Positions 17,113 to 27,000 of a stretch of 64,000 nucleotides of DNA are shown in pieces; position 1 is the stretch's first letter; every line of letters begins with the position of its first letter. Below the pieces are notes generated by a model, which saw nothing but the letters and a program-made list of their open reading frames with translations, was not told where the DNA came from and searched no databases. The DNA comes from VBAS01 sp964508655 (GTDB lineage Bacteria > Bacteroidota > Bacteroidia > Chitinophagales > Chitinophagaceae), in NCBI GenBank assembly GCA_964508655.1, contig CAZDUO010000009.1:5105-69104 (forward strand), written 5' to 3'. The translations under genes and the position numbers were made by a program.

Positions 17113-18783
17113 ATGCCCGACCCAAAAAGGACTTTCGATGCAATCGTAGTCGGCTCCGGCATCAGCGGCGGATGGGCCGCCAAAGAACTTTGTGAAAAAG
17201 GATTGAAAGTGCTGATGCTTGAACGCGGCCGCCCGCTTGTGCATCCCGATTATCCCACTGCCAGCAAACATCCCTGGGAATTTGAACACCGGCAAAATAT
17301 GACACTGGATGACAAACAAAAAAATTTTGTTCAAAGCCGCCACTGGTCTTTTCGGGAAGACAACAAGCATTATTATATCAACGACCGGGAAAACCCTTAC
17401 ATCGAAGCAAAACGCTTCGACTGGATACGCGGCGATATTGTGGGCGGCCGTTCAGTGTTATGGTCGAGGGCCTGCTATCGCTGGAGTGATCTGGATTTTG
17501 AGGCCAACCTCCGCGACGGTGTCGGTATTGACTGGCCCATTCGCTACAAAGACCTTGCTCCCTGGTACGATTATGTGGAATCATTTATTGGTGTCAGCGG
17601 CAATGCAGATGGCATTCCGCATCTGCCCGACGGAAAATTTTTACCGCCGTTTGAAATGAATGCGGTAGAAAAATTTTTCAAACAGCAGGTGGAATCAAAA
17701 TTTCCCGGCCGCAATGTGATTATGGGCCGTACAGCCAATCTTACGCAGCCGGTAAAAGGCCGCGGACAGTGCATAGCAAGAAATGTCTGTCACCGCGGTT
17801 GTCCTTACGGCGCTTACTTCAGCACCAATGCCAGCACCATGCCGGCAGCTTTTGCCACCGGCAATCTTACGCTGCGGCCGCATTCGCTGGTGACCCGTGT
17901 GCTGTATGATGAACAGAAACAAAGAGCCATCGGGGTGGAAATCATCGACACGGAAACGAAACAGACCGAAGAATTTTTTGCCCGCATCATTTTTCTCAAT
18001 GCCTCCACGGTAGCCACTACATTTATTTTGCTCAATTCTGTATCGAACCAGTTTCCTAATGGACTGGGCAATGGCAACGACCAGGTAGGCCGCAACCTGA
18101 TGGATCATCACAAAGGCCTCAGCGTAACAGCAGCCGTGGAAGGGTTTGAAGACCGTTACTATTTCGGTCACCGGCCGACACCCATTTATATTCCACGCTT
18201 CAGAAATATAAATGAACAAACGCCGGCTTTTCTCCGCGGTTATCATTTCGGCGGCAGCGCTTACCGCGGCTTTACTCAAAGCAATGCATCTCCCGGTGCT
18301 GAATTCAAAGACGCCATGTGTGAACCGGGGCCGTGGCAATTCAATTTGTACGGCTTTGGTGAATGCCTGCCTTACCACGACAACCGCATCACACTTGATG
18401 CTGATAAAAAAGATAATTGGGGACTGCCGCTTCTTGTCATTGACAGCGAGTTCAGGGAAAACGAAAAAGCTATGCACGAAGACATGAAGCAAACGGCGCA
18501 GGAACTGATGGAAGCTGCGGGTTTTAAAAATATTGTTGTCGGCGGCAGTCTTTCTTTCCCCGGCAATTCAAACCATGAAATGGGCACGGCACGTATGGGC
18601 CACGACCCGAAAACATCGGTTCTCAATAAATGGAACCAGGTGCACGAAGTGCCCAACGTGTTCATCACTGACGGCAGTTGCATGACTTCCGGCGCCTGCC
18701 TCAATCCTTCGCTCACTTATATGGCGCTTACTGCACGGGCATGCGATTATGCAGTGAGTGAATTGAAGAAGATGAATATTTGA
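17113..18783 (+). CDS. GMC-family FAD-dependent oxidoreductase
   Basis: The 556-residue enzyme starts with the FAD dinucleotide-binding motif (DAIVVGSGISGGWAAKEL, then VLMLERG). It has the substrate-region VGGRSVLWSRACYRW, a CHRGCPYGAYFSTNAS motif, the NAST turn and the C-terminal family motif NHEMGTARMGHDPKTSVLN and VFITDGSCMTSGACLNPSLT with the catalytic His and Asn. It is close to glucose/choline-type or gluconate-2-dehydrogenase-like flavoprotein subunits. A subunit-3 or cytochrome partner is not adjacent. There is no signal peptide, so Tat export by hitchhiking on a partner would be needed if it acts outside the cytoplasm (inference). It follows the sugar isomerase-like gene. Confidence 0.93.
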   Translation: MPDPKRTFDAIVVGSGISGGWAAKELCEKGLKVLMLERGRPLVHPDYPTASKHPWEFEHRQNMTLDDKQKNFVQSRHWSFREDNKHYYINDRENPYIEAKRFDWIRGDIVGGRSVLWSRACYRWSDLDFEANLRDGVGIDWPIRYKDLAPWYDYVESFIGVSGNADGIPHLPDGKFLPPFEMNAVEKFFKQQVESKFPGRNVIMGRTANLTQPVKGRGQCIARNVCHRGCPYGAYFSTNASTMPAAFATGNLTLRPHSLVTRVLYDEQKQRAIGVEIIDTETKQTEEFFARIIFLNASTVATTFILLNSVSNQFPNGLGNGNDQVGRNLMDHHKGLSVTAAVEGFEDRYYFGHRPTPIYIPRFRNINEQTPAFLRGYHFGGSAYRGFTQSNASPGAEFKDAMCEPGPWQFNLYGFGECLPYHDNRITLDADKKDNWGLPLLVIDSEFRENEKAMHEDMKQTAQELMEAAGFKNIVVGGSLSFPGNSNHEMGTARMGHDPKTSVLNKWNQVHEVPNVFITDGSCMTSGACLNPSLTYMALTARACDYAVSELKKMNI

Positions 18784-18916
18784 GTTTGGAATCATAAATG
18801 AAGAATGATGAATGATGAGTGATGAGTAAGTGCTGTGGTCTTTAACTTTCTACTTTTTTATCTTCCGCAATTTTGAAGATGATTTATCCCTCAATTTCCT
18901 CTGTTTAGCCCGCCTA

Positions 18917-19387
18917 TCACGATTGATTTGGTAACAATAAGGTTTTCAAAATTTCCGTGAGAAAAACAAAGGCTTTTAAGCCAATACCCGGCGAACTGCT
19001 TTCCCGGTTGCCGGCTACATTCAAAATACTGATGTTGTTTCGCTGCAACCAGTTTTTTACATCCGGTATTTGTTTTTCATCAGAAATATCAATAAGCAGG
19101 CAGGGTTTGTGATGTTGATTGCAAAGCCCGGCAGTGAGTTTTGTGCCACGGTCGGCTCTACCGTCAATCAATATCATCGTGCCGTCGCTGGTTTTTACAT
19201 TCAGTTCTGTACGTTCGGCATAGTTATCGGTTTTGGTTTCTGTCAGCGGATATTTTTCGTGTATCATTCCGTCTTCGCTTTTTCTTCCTTTAGGGCAAAA
19301 GCCGCCGCAAGGGAGCCCCAGTTGCAATGCCACATCAAGCGCTGCCCGGTCCACACCGGTTTGTCCGCCGGAAATTATTTTCAGCAT
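18917..19387 (-). CDS. putative molybdenum cofactor carrier-like protein (PF12694 type)
   Basis: A 156-residue single-domain Rossmann-like protein. It starts IISGGQTGVDRAALDVALQLGLPCGGFCPKGR with the Gly-Gly-Gln-Thr-Gly-Val-Asp-Arg turn typical of MoCo carrier proteins, then YPLTETKTDNYAERTELNV and DGTMILIDG. These match the MoCo_carrier family, related to lysine decarboxylase-like/TIR-like Rossmann proteins. Whether it really binds Moco is unproven for most family members. No Mo-cofactor genes are nearby, so context gives no support. Confidence 0.85.
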   Translation of the reverse strand: MLKIISGGQTGVDRAALDVALQLGLPCGGFCPKGRKSEDGMIHEKYPLTETKTDNYAERTELNVKTSDGTMILIDGRADRGTKLTAGLCNQHHKPCLLIDISDEKQIPDVKNWLQRNNISILNVAGNRESSSPGIGLKAFVFLTEILKTLLLPNQS

Positions 19388-19686
19388 GTTTGATTATTAG
19401 TTCGGATAAAGTTATTGAATCCACTTGGGGAATGGTCTCCAGGTGACGCGATGGGAAAGACGAAGTGTTGGCAAAGTAAGCAGAGAAAACAAAAAACTTT
19501 TTGGTGCCCTTTAACAACTCAATTTATCCCTTTCATTAAGTACTCCACATCCACAGGCAATCCGGTAATTTAAAAACCCTGATTCCGGCAAAAAACTTAT
19601 CTTTTTATCCGAATCAAATAATTTCAATAAAAAATGTTGTTGCTTACAGTCACATATTGCGTATAAAATTTTTTCCATAAAACAAT
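19388..19686. other. intergenic region between MoCo carrier and Nramp genes
   Basis: No RNA gene, repeat or convincing gene. A minus-strand frame at 19511-19693 (60 codons) is open but shows no recognisable domain, and it would overlap the open 5' extension of the Nramp gene. Confidence 0.4.
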
Positions 19687-21048
19687 ATTCCAATCAATAC
19701 TGCCGATAATTATATCATCACCGGACGCTCCATCAAAGAACCGCCGGCTACGTTCACGAAAAAATTAAAATTTCTCGGTCCGGGATTTATTTTATCGGCT
19801 TCAATCGTTGGTTCGGGTGAATTGGTAGCCACCACCATACTGGGTGCGAAAGCCGGCTTTATTGCTTTTTGGGTGATTATTGTAAGCTGCCTGATAAAAG
19901 TTGCCGTTCAACTGGAATTTGGCAAGCGGGCCATACTGACCGGCGAAACGTTAATGAGTTCATTCAATAAATTGCCCGGACCCCAAATCGGTAAATCGGG
20001 TTGGGCGGTCTGGTTCATATTGGTACTTGTCTTTCTGAAAATAGTACAGCTGGGAGGCATGGTAGGAGGCGCTGCCGTTGTATTGCATTTGCTTTTCGTG
20101 GGTTTGCCAATTTATTTATGGGTGCTTTTGATTGTTGTCGTTTCCGGCGCCATGATATACCGGGGGTTTTACAAAGTGGTGGAAAGAGTATCCATGCTGA
20201 TGATTGGCGCTTTTACGCTTGCCACATTTGCCGCTGTATTTTTTCTGCGCTATACTGAATTCAGCATTTCATGGACCGATATTTCTGAGGGGTTGAAGTT
20301 TAAATTACCCGCAGGTATTGTTGCGGTTGCTTTCGGCGCTTTTGGTATCACCGGTGTGGCCAGCGATGAGATCATTGCTTATAATTACTGGTGCATTGAA
20401 AAAGGTTACGCCGCATACACAGGCCCCCGCAACGATAGCCCCGAATGGAAAAACCGGGCAAGGGGATGGATCAGCGTAATGTACCTCGATGCAGTTGTAG
20501 CGATGCTTATCTACACTACTGTGACGGCCGCTTTTTATTTGCTGGGTGCAGCCATTTTGCATGGGGCGACTGTGATTCCCACGGGTAACGGAGTAATCGA
20601 AACGCTGGCGCTTATTTATACGCAATCGCTTGGCCCCGGTGCAAAATTGGTTTACCTGGCAGGGGCATTTTTTGTTTTATTCTCCAGCGTGTTTGCTACG
20701 CTGGCGGCATGGACGAGAATTTTTCCCGACATATTCGGGCAAACCGGCTGGTTGAATTTTTTTGATTTGGGGCAACGCAGAAAAGCAGTGAGCTGGCTTG
20801 CATGGATTATTCCCTCCGTATGGGCCGTGGTTTATTTTTTTATCAACCTGCCCATGCTCATGATTCTTTCAGGAGGCATTGTGGGTTCGGTCATGCTTTT
20901 TGTTGTTGTATTTGCAGCCATTCATTTTCGGAATAGGCGGGTGCAGTTTTTGCCATCCGGTATTTTTTACAATATTGCATTTGTGCTGAGTGTGCTTTCT
21001 ATAATCGGCGTGGGGGTGTATGGGCTGGTTCAGTTATTTATCCGATAA
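19687..21048 (+). CDS. Nramp-like divalent metal transporter, noncanonical or damaged start
   Basis: About 450 residues with around 11 membrane segments. LGPGFILSASIVGSGELVATTILG is the Nramp TM1 signature (shown in part: GPGF and SGELVATT) and GAFGITGVASDEIIAYNYW the TM6 region with the metal-site residues. The first in-frame ATG/GTG/TTG is TTG at 19822, inside TM1 and after the conserved LGPGF. The frame is open upstream to a stop at 19678-19680, and codons at 19714-19821 encode the conserved GRSIKEPPATFTKKLKFLGPGF. I therefore give an ATT at 19687 as a nominal start; ATC at 19714 or 19732 are alternatives. Either a rare start codon or a mutated ATG. Confidence 0.85.
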   Translation: MPINTADNYIITGRSIKEPPATFTKKLKFLGPGFILSASIVGSGELVATTILGAKAGFIAFWVIIVSCLIKVAVQLEFGKRAILTGETLMSSFNKLPGPQIGKSGWAVWFILVLVFLKIVQLGGMVGGAAVVLHLLFVGLPIYLWVLLIVVVSGAMIYRGFYKVVERVSMLMIGAFTLATFAAVFFLRYTEFSISWTDISEGLKFKLPAGIVAVAFGAFGITGVASDEIIAYNYWCIEKGYAAYTGPRNDSPEWKNRARGWISVMYLDAVVAMLIYTTVTAAFYLLGAAILHGATVIPTGNGVIETLALIYTQSLGPGAKLVYLAGAFFVLFSSVFATLAAWTRIFPDIFGQTGWLNFFDLGQRRKAVSWLAWIIPSVWAVVYFFINLPMLMILSGGIVGSVMLFVVVFAAIHFRNRRVQFLPSGIFYNIAFVLSVLSIIGVGVYGLVQLFIR

Positions 21049-21105
21049 TGAAAAAATTATTCTCCGTTTACCGGTGAAAGGGTGGGTAGAGCCTCCTTAG
21101 AAAAA

Positions 21106-21870
21106 TTATTTTATTACAAGTTCAATCTTTGTTTCATACCCTGCATCAAACATTTTTTGTGCATTGCCGTTTCTCACGGCAATCTCAATCAGTCCGTGGC
21201 TGCCGGTGAGTGCCAGTGCTTCGCCAACTTTTACATCGGCATAAGTTTTTTTCAATGGTAATTGAGCCTCGCCAATTACAATGGCTGCTTCAGGCATAAT
21301 ATTCATCCTGAAACTGGTTACCAGGTTTCCGAAACGATCAATATAAATCACCGTGCCTTCATGGCTTCCTTTTCGTAAGATTGGCCGGATGAATGGCGCT
21401 GGTTGTTTTAACGAAACGGCCGGCCCAATTTCTGCAAGCGGAGTTTCATTCAGCAGATGTGCCGCCACCGGCGAGAAAATATCCCGCCCGTGAAAAGTGG
21501 AGCTGATTTGCGGAAGAAAAAGGTGGGGGTTGGCGACAGTATAGGCTGCTTCAATTTCTGTTTCGGCCAGTACCATATCCAACAGGCCATTGTCAGGTAC
21601 AAGGAAAATCTGTTGTCCCGTTTTCACCGCAAATATCTTCCGCTCAGTTCCCACACCGGGGTCCACCACGCAAACGAAAACGGTGCCAACCGGGAAATAG
21701 CGGTAAGTGCTCCACAGCACAAACCTTGCTTCGGCTACCTGCTGCGGTGCAATGTCATGTGAAATGTCGATGATGGAAGCCTGCGGGCAAATGGTTTTTA
21801 TCACTGCCTTCATGGCTGCCACGTAACCATCTCTGGTTCCAAAATCAGTAAGCAGGGCGATCAGAGGCAT
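21106..21870 (-). CDS. SAM hydroxide adenosyltransferase (DUF62, SAM hydrolase)
   Basis: A 254-residue protein with the DUF62/fluorinase-like layout: LLTDFGTRDGYVAAMKAVI, DISHDIAPQQVAEA, CVVDPGVGTERK, FLVPDNGLLDMVL, and C-terminal IYIDRFGNLVTSF. The conserved Asp, Arg and His residues for hydroxide activation appear in DFGTRDG and DISHDI. Family members hydrolyse S-adenosylmethionine to adenosine and methionine. There is no chlorinase/fluorinase loop to indicate halogenation. Neighbours give no pathway. Confidence 0.93.
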   Translation of the reverse strand: MPLIALLTDFGTRDGYVAAMKAVIKTICPQASIIDISHDIAPQQVAEARFVLWSTYRYFPVGTVFVCVVDPGVGTERKIFAVKTGQQIFLVPDNGLLDMVLAETEIEAAYTVANPHLFLPQISSTFHGRDIFSPVAAHLLNETPLAEIGPAVSLKQPAPFIRPILRKGSHEGTVIYIDRFGNLVTSFRMNIMPEAAIVIGEAQLPLKKTYADVKVGEALALTGSHGLIEIAVRNGNAQKMFDAGYETKIELVIK

Positions 21871-22213
21871 AGAGGATTATTTTGGAAAAGAAAGTTACGG
21901 GGAATTTTTGCCCTGGAGCTGGTGATTTGTAATTACGCTTTGCTGCTCTCTGCTTTACTATGGTTCACAAACTTCAACCTGATCACCCCTTTATTCATAT
22001 AAAAGGAAGCGCAGATGAAACAAGCGGCAGGCTGCATTACAGCCAGGGCAAATAAACTTGCCGCTTTTCGCTGTCTGCAGGCCGGAATAATGCGCATGAA
22101 TCAATTCATCATCTTTGTAACCATTTTCTCCTGCCGTCATCTTTTCGGTAAAAAACAATAAAAAAGATATTGCTTTTCTGTTATGTCTCAATTTTTTTAA
22201 CCTGCCGGTTATA
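21871..22213. other. intergenic, no gene recognised
   Basis: The upstream of the DUF5694-like frame. It contains a 66-codon open frame on the minus strand (21991-22191) with a CPGC motif; its counterpart on the plus strand is also open, there is no family match I can see, and I do not call either. Confidence 0.35.
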
Positions 22214-22534
22214 GTGCAGGAAACGAAAACAAAAGTCTTGCTGCAGGGTTGTTTTCATTTTGATAACCCCGGGCCGGATGTTGCAGTGGAATTACAGGTG
22301 GGCTTTTATTTTGACCTGCTGGTGGCGGGGAAAGAGGGTAATCATGTAGGTTCTTACCTGACCAGTGAATGGTGGAGAAGGAACATGGTTATTTATGAAA
22401 GCATTTTAAAAAGACTGGATGGGAAAGAGAGAAAGATTCTTGTAATCTTTGGCTCGGGGCACACGGCTTTGTTAAATGAAATGATGAAGTACAATAAAAG
22501 ATTTGAGCTGGTACCCCCGGGTTCTTTGTTTTAA
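22214..22534 (+). pseudogene. internally deleted DUF5694-like protein
   Basis: A 106-codon frame starting at GTG. The N-terminal 25 residues contain the family's opening KVLLQGCFHFDNPGPDVA, then the sequence jumps to the C-terminal part: SEWWRRNMVIYESILKRL and KILVIFGSGHTALLNEMMKYN. Family members I know have about 150 residues between these parts, so an internal in-frame deletion is likely. The frame is open further upstream (from about 22142) without an ATG and could encode a signal-peptide-like stretch. It is probably a decaying gene. Confidence 0.65.
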
Positions 22535-22538
22535 TTCT

Positions 22539-23303
22539 TTACAGCAGCCCTTTTATCCAGCCGCCATCTACCTGAAGCGAAATGCCGGTAATGTAGCTTG
22601 CACGTTCGCTGGCGAGAAAAGTAACGGCGGCCGCAAACTCTTCGGGCTTGCCAAAACGACCCAGCGGTATTTCAGATTTGGCGGATGCGAAGGCGGGATT
22701 TTTCTCCACCAGCTCTTTCAGCCTTTCGGTTTCGGTGTAGCCGGGCATCACGTTGTTCACTGTAATGTTATAAGGTGCCAGCTCATGGCTCAGGGTTTTT
22801 ACCAATCCCACCACCGAAGCTCTTACCGAGTTGGAGAGAATGAGATTATTAACTGGCTGTTTTACCGCCATGGAAGTGACGGTGATGATGCGTCCCCATT
22901 GCTGCTGCTTCATCCCGGGCAGGAAACCACGGATTAATTCTACTGCACTAACCAGCAGGGTTTGATAGGCGCTGTCCCACTGCTGCTGTGTCAGCTCTTC
23001 AAACTTTGCGGCAGGCGGCCCTCCTATGTTGGTAACGAGGATATGAATAGCCGGAAAATTTTTTAATGCTTCCTTGATTACCTGCTCACGCTGTGCGGCA
23101 TCGGATAAATCGCCGGGAACGGCGAGTACGGGACGATTGGTTTTTGATTCAATCGCCTGCTTTGTTTTTTCCAATGCTTCATTGTTGCGTCCGTTGATGA
23201 TGACGGTGGCGCCTTCGAGAGCAAGTTCCATTGCAACGGCTTTGCCCAGCCCCTGGCTGCTGGCGGCAATGAATGCTGTTTTGTTTTTCAATCCGAGGTC
23301 CAT
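22539..23303 (-). CDS. SDR-family NAD(P)-dependent oxidoreductase
   Basis: A classic short-chain dehydrogenase of 254 residues: Rossmann motif AASSQGLGKAVAMELALEGA, NNAG-type TNIGGPP, catalytic Ser in TVTSMAV and the C-terminal GISLQVDGGW. Around the expected Tyr-x3-Lys, the sequence reads LSNSVRASVVGLVKTLSHEL, with Ser in place of the Tyr and Arg at the Lys position, so the usual catalytic dyad is missing; the fabG-like group with Ser/Arg there is known as atypical SDRs. I chose the start MDLGLKNKTA (23303); the frame extends 21 codons further upstream into the repeat. The substrate is unknown. Confidence 0.9.
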   Translation of the reverse strand: MDLGLKNKTAFIAASSQGLGKAVAMELALEGATVIINGRNNEALEKTKQAIESKTNRPVLAVPGDLSDAAQREQVIKEALKNFPAIHILVTNIGGPPAAKFEELTQQQWDSAYQTLLVSAVELIRGFLPGMKQQQWGRIITVTSMAVKQPVNNLILSNSVRASVVGLVKTLSHELAPYNITVNNVMPGYTETERLKELVEKNPAFASAKSEIPLGRFGKPEEFAAAVTFLASERASYITGISLQVDGGWIKGLL

Positions 23304-23360
23304 TTTAGTTTTTTCCTGAAATTGTTTTATGTGTGATAATTGCTCACAGACAACACGGAT

Positions 23361-23394
23361 TTTCACAGATTAATTTCTGTGTAAATCTGTGAAA
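23361..23394. repeat. inverted repeat upstream of the SDR gene
   Basis: Perfect 11-bp arms TTTCACAGATT (23361-23371) and AATCTGTGAAA (23384-23394) around a 12-base loop, with further partial CTGTG copies on either side. It looks like an interspersed intergenic repeat. Confidence 0.7.
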
Positions 23395-23449
23395 TCAGTG
23401 AGAAAAAAACCGCTGATGAGAAAAGTTTAATTTTAATTGCAGTTCATTT

Positions 23450-23809
23450 TTATTTTCTCAGATAATCATCCGTCTTATCAATCCAGTCCTGACGCGGGGG
23501 GCTCCAGGTATCTATTTCTTCCACATCACCAATCATCAGCGCTTCATGCGGCACATTGCCGGGAATCACCAGCACATCGCCGGGGCCAAGGTTCATCACC
23601 TGCTCTTTATTTTCTCCAAGCCAAAACCGGATGGTGCCGCTGAGTACCTGTGTTACCTGTTCATGGTGGTGATGATGCAGCGGCACCAGGAAACCGTCTT
23701 TGAATTTCATTTTGGCAATCATCAGTTTTTCACCCCATACCATTTTCCTGTGCATGGCCGGAGTTACTTCTTCGGTCGGAACTTCGTCCCAGTTTATTTT
23801 TGTCAACAT
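23450..23809 (-). CDS. cupin-domain protein
   Basis: A 119-residue single cupin. The metal-binding motif 1 is GFLVPLHHHHHEQVTQVLSG (His-x-His with Glu and a following Gly) and motif 2 LGPGDVLVIPGNVPHEA (Pro-Gly-x-x-x-x-His). It may be a small dioxygenase, isomerase or a sensor; no specific function can be given. It is 150 bp upstream of the SDR, same strand, across the inverted repeat. Confidence 0.88.
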   Translation of the reverse strand: MLTKINWDEVPTEEVTPAMHRKMVWGEKLMIAKMKFKDGFLVPLHHHHHEQVTQVLSGTIRFWLGENKEQVMNLGPGDVLVIPGNVPHEALMIGDVEEIDTWSPPRQDWIDKTDDYLRK

Positions 23810-24016
23810 GCTGTGGGGTTTTTAAGTTCTAAAATACCAAAAAAGGAAACCAGGAAAATTTCTTTTTGAGATTTTTATTTTTTGAGCACCGGATAATAAA
23901 ATAATACTACAGATGCAAATGCTGAAAAATCTGATATAGCAGATGCTGTCTTTTTAAAAAAATCACTGCGTATCATTCCCGAAATATGCTTTATATTTCC
24001 AGATAAATTTTTCATC

Positions 24017-27000
24017 ATGCCAAAACGATTAATGCTTTCGGTATTCTTATTTTTTGTTTCCTTCATTACTTACTCCCAACCTGCAAAAGACACTACTGAT
24101 TACAACCACTATTTTAAAACCATGAAGTGGCGCTGCATAGGCCCTTTCCGCGGCGGCCGCTCGGTTTGCGCATCGGGTGTGCCGGGCGATATGCGTACCT
24201 ATTATATGGGTACTACCGGTGGAGGGCTGTGGAAGACAGATGACATAGGCATGAGCTGGCGCAATATTTCAGACGGATTTTTTAAAACCGGTTCGGTTGG
24301 CGCCATTGCCGTGGCAGAGAGTGATGTGAACGTGGTGTACGTGGGTATGGGCGAACATGCAGTGCGTGGTGTGATGACGCATCATGGCGACGGAGTGTAT
24401 AAATCAACCGATGCAGGTAAGACGTGGAAGAAAATAGGCCTCGATGCCACGCAGCACATTGCCCGCATCGTTGTGCATCCCAAAGAGGCGAATACGGTTT
24501 TTGTAGCGGCTCAAGGCGCCTTGTACAGCAAATCAAAAGAGCGGGGAATTTTTAAATCAACCGACGGCGGTGTAACATGGAGAAATGTGTTGTATGTGGA
24601 TGATAAAACCGGCTGCGTGGAATTGAGTATGGACATGAACAATCCCCGGATTTTTATATGCTGCCATGTGGGAGCATGGACGCCTGCCATGGAAAGTTAT
24701 CAGCGGGGGGCCGGGCAGTGGTTTATATAAATCGGTGGATGGCGGCGAAACATGGGAAAAAATGACGGAAGGTTTGCCAAAGGAAATGGGCAAGATGGCG
24801 ATTGCCGTGTGCCGCTCCAACCCGGAAAAAGTGTATGCACTGATTGAAAGCGATTCGGATAAAGAAGCCGGCGGCTTGTTTGTTTCCACCAATGCAGGTA
24901 AAAGCTGGAGCCGCATTACCAACGACCATCGCCTGGTACAGCGGGCATGGTATTATATCGAACTCTTTATTGACCCGAAGGATGAAAACACCGTGTATGT
25001 GTTAAGTGCGCCGGCATTGCGTTCCAATGATGGTGGCAAAACCTGGGAGAACTTAGGTGGTACACACGGCGATTTTCATGATCTCTGGATTAATCCGGAT
25101 AATCCTGACAATATGATAATCGCCAACGACGGCGGCGCTGCTGTTTCGGTAAATAAAGGAAGAACCTGGAGCACACAAAGCAATATGCCCACGGCGCAGT
25201 TCTATCGCATCAATGTGGACAACCAGTTTCCTTATCGTATTTATGGCGGGCAGCAGGACAACACTTCGGTTTCCATTGCCAGCCGTGAATTGGGCAGTGG
25301 CGGTATCACTACGGCAAGCTGGACTGCATCGGCCGGCGGCGAAAGCGCCTTTCTTGCTTTTGACCCCGATGACCCGAAGTATGTGCTCGGCGGAAGTTAC
25401 CAGGGAACGATTGAAGTGCTGGATATTAAAGCAAAAGCAGGCACCAACATTATGGCAGCGCCGATTCAATATCTCGGAATGGATGCAAAAGATATTAAGT
25501 ACCGCTACAACTGGAATGCACCTATCATCTGGAGCAAGCATGAACCGAATACTTACTATCACGGCGCACAGGTGCTGCTGAAGACAAGTGACATGGGTAA
25601 AACCTGGAAAGAAGTTTCCCCGGACCTTACCCGCAACGAAAAAGAAAAACAGGGCAAGGGCGGCGGACCTTATACCAATGAAGCTGTTGGCGCTGAGAAT
25701 TACGGCACATTGAGCTATGTGTTGGAATCGCCGCATGAAAAAGATGTGATTTGGACCGGCAGCGATGATGGCCTGGTGCAACTGACAAGAGATGGAGGCG
25801 CTACCTGGAAAAATGTTACACCGGCAGGTTTGGCCGAATGTCTTATCAACGCTATTGAAGTTTCGCCGCATGATAAGGCCACAGCTTATATTGCTACCAC
25901 CCGCTATAAGTTTAATGATCATGCTCCGGGTTTGTACAAAACAACTGACTATGGTAAAACATGGACAAAGATTACCAACGGCATTCCCGCCAATGCATTT
26001 ACACGTGTGGTGCGGGAAGATGATATGCGAAAAGATTTGCTGTATGCAGGAACAGAGCTGGGTCTTTTTATTTCATGGGACGGTGGGAAAAACTGGTCGC
26101 CGTTTCAATTGAACCTGCCTATTACGCCGATTACTGATTTAAGAGTTCACAAAGACAACCTCATTGCTGCCACTTCGGGCCGCTCGTTCTGGATACTGGA
26201 TGACTTGGATCTGATTCGCCAGTATAAAAAAGATACCCCTGCATTTTCACTCTTTAAACCCACGGCAGCTATTATTACCAATTCGTCAAGCGAACTGGAT
26301 GCAACGGACGAAAATTTTACAGGTCAAAACCGTTTTCGTGGCGTGAACCCGGCAAGCGGTGTGGTGATTTATTACCAGTTGCCCGAAATAAAAGAGGGCG
26401 ATAAACTGACCCTTGAAATTCGGGATGCGGAAGGAAACTTTGTTCGCAGTTTTTCATCAATACCCGACAGCGCTTTTCGGCGATGGGATGGAGGCCCGCG
26501 AGCTGAACCTGTTTTATCAAAAGCAAAAGGGCTGAACCGGTTTGCGTGGGATATGCGCCACGCCACCATGCCCGGTGTGCCCGGCGTGTATATTGAAAGC
26601 AGTTTTGCTGGACACAAAGCCATTCCCGGAAAATATACCATCATGCTGATGATGGGAGAGCAAAAGCTTTCGACGGAAGCAGTGATTCTTCCCAATCCGC
26701 TATACCCGGCCGATGCAACTGCTTACAACGAGTGGCACCGCATGATGCTGGGCATGGAAACCGAACTGGCTACCATGCACAGGATGGTAAACAATTTAAA
26801 TGCAAAACGGGAACAACTGGATGCCCTGCTGAAAACTTTGCCCGCCGGAGAAAAGATGGAGGCAATACGGAAAGAAGGCGAAGCGCTGGCTAAAAAAATG
26901 AAAGCTTGGGATGAAGAAATGATTCAGCGCAAATCGAAGGCATATGATGATGTAGAGAACTTCTCCAATAAGTTTACGGCCAATTATATGTTTCTCATCA

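Noticed and set aside
17695..18492. 265-codon antisense frame opposite the GMC oxidoreductase
   Set aside because: A shadow of the codon pattern of the GMC gene, with no recognisable domain.
19511..19693. 60-codon minus-strand frame between the MoCo carrier and Nramp genes
   Set aside because: No domain and overlap with the Nramp 5' region; could be real but I have no support.
21991..22191. 66-codon minus-strand frame with a CPGC motif
   Set aside because: A single CxxC is not enough for a metal-binding protein and the opposite strand is equally open.
25053..25922. Long antisense frame (289 codons) opposite the sortilin-like gene
   Set aside because: It lies entirely over a gene with clear protein family motifs and shows no family features or signal peptide of its own.
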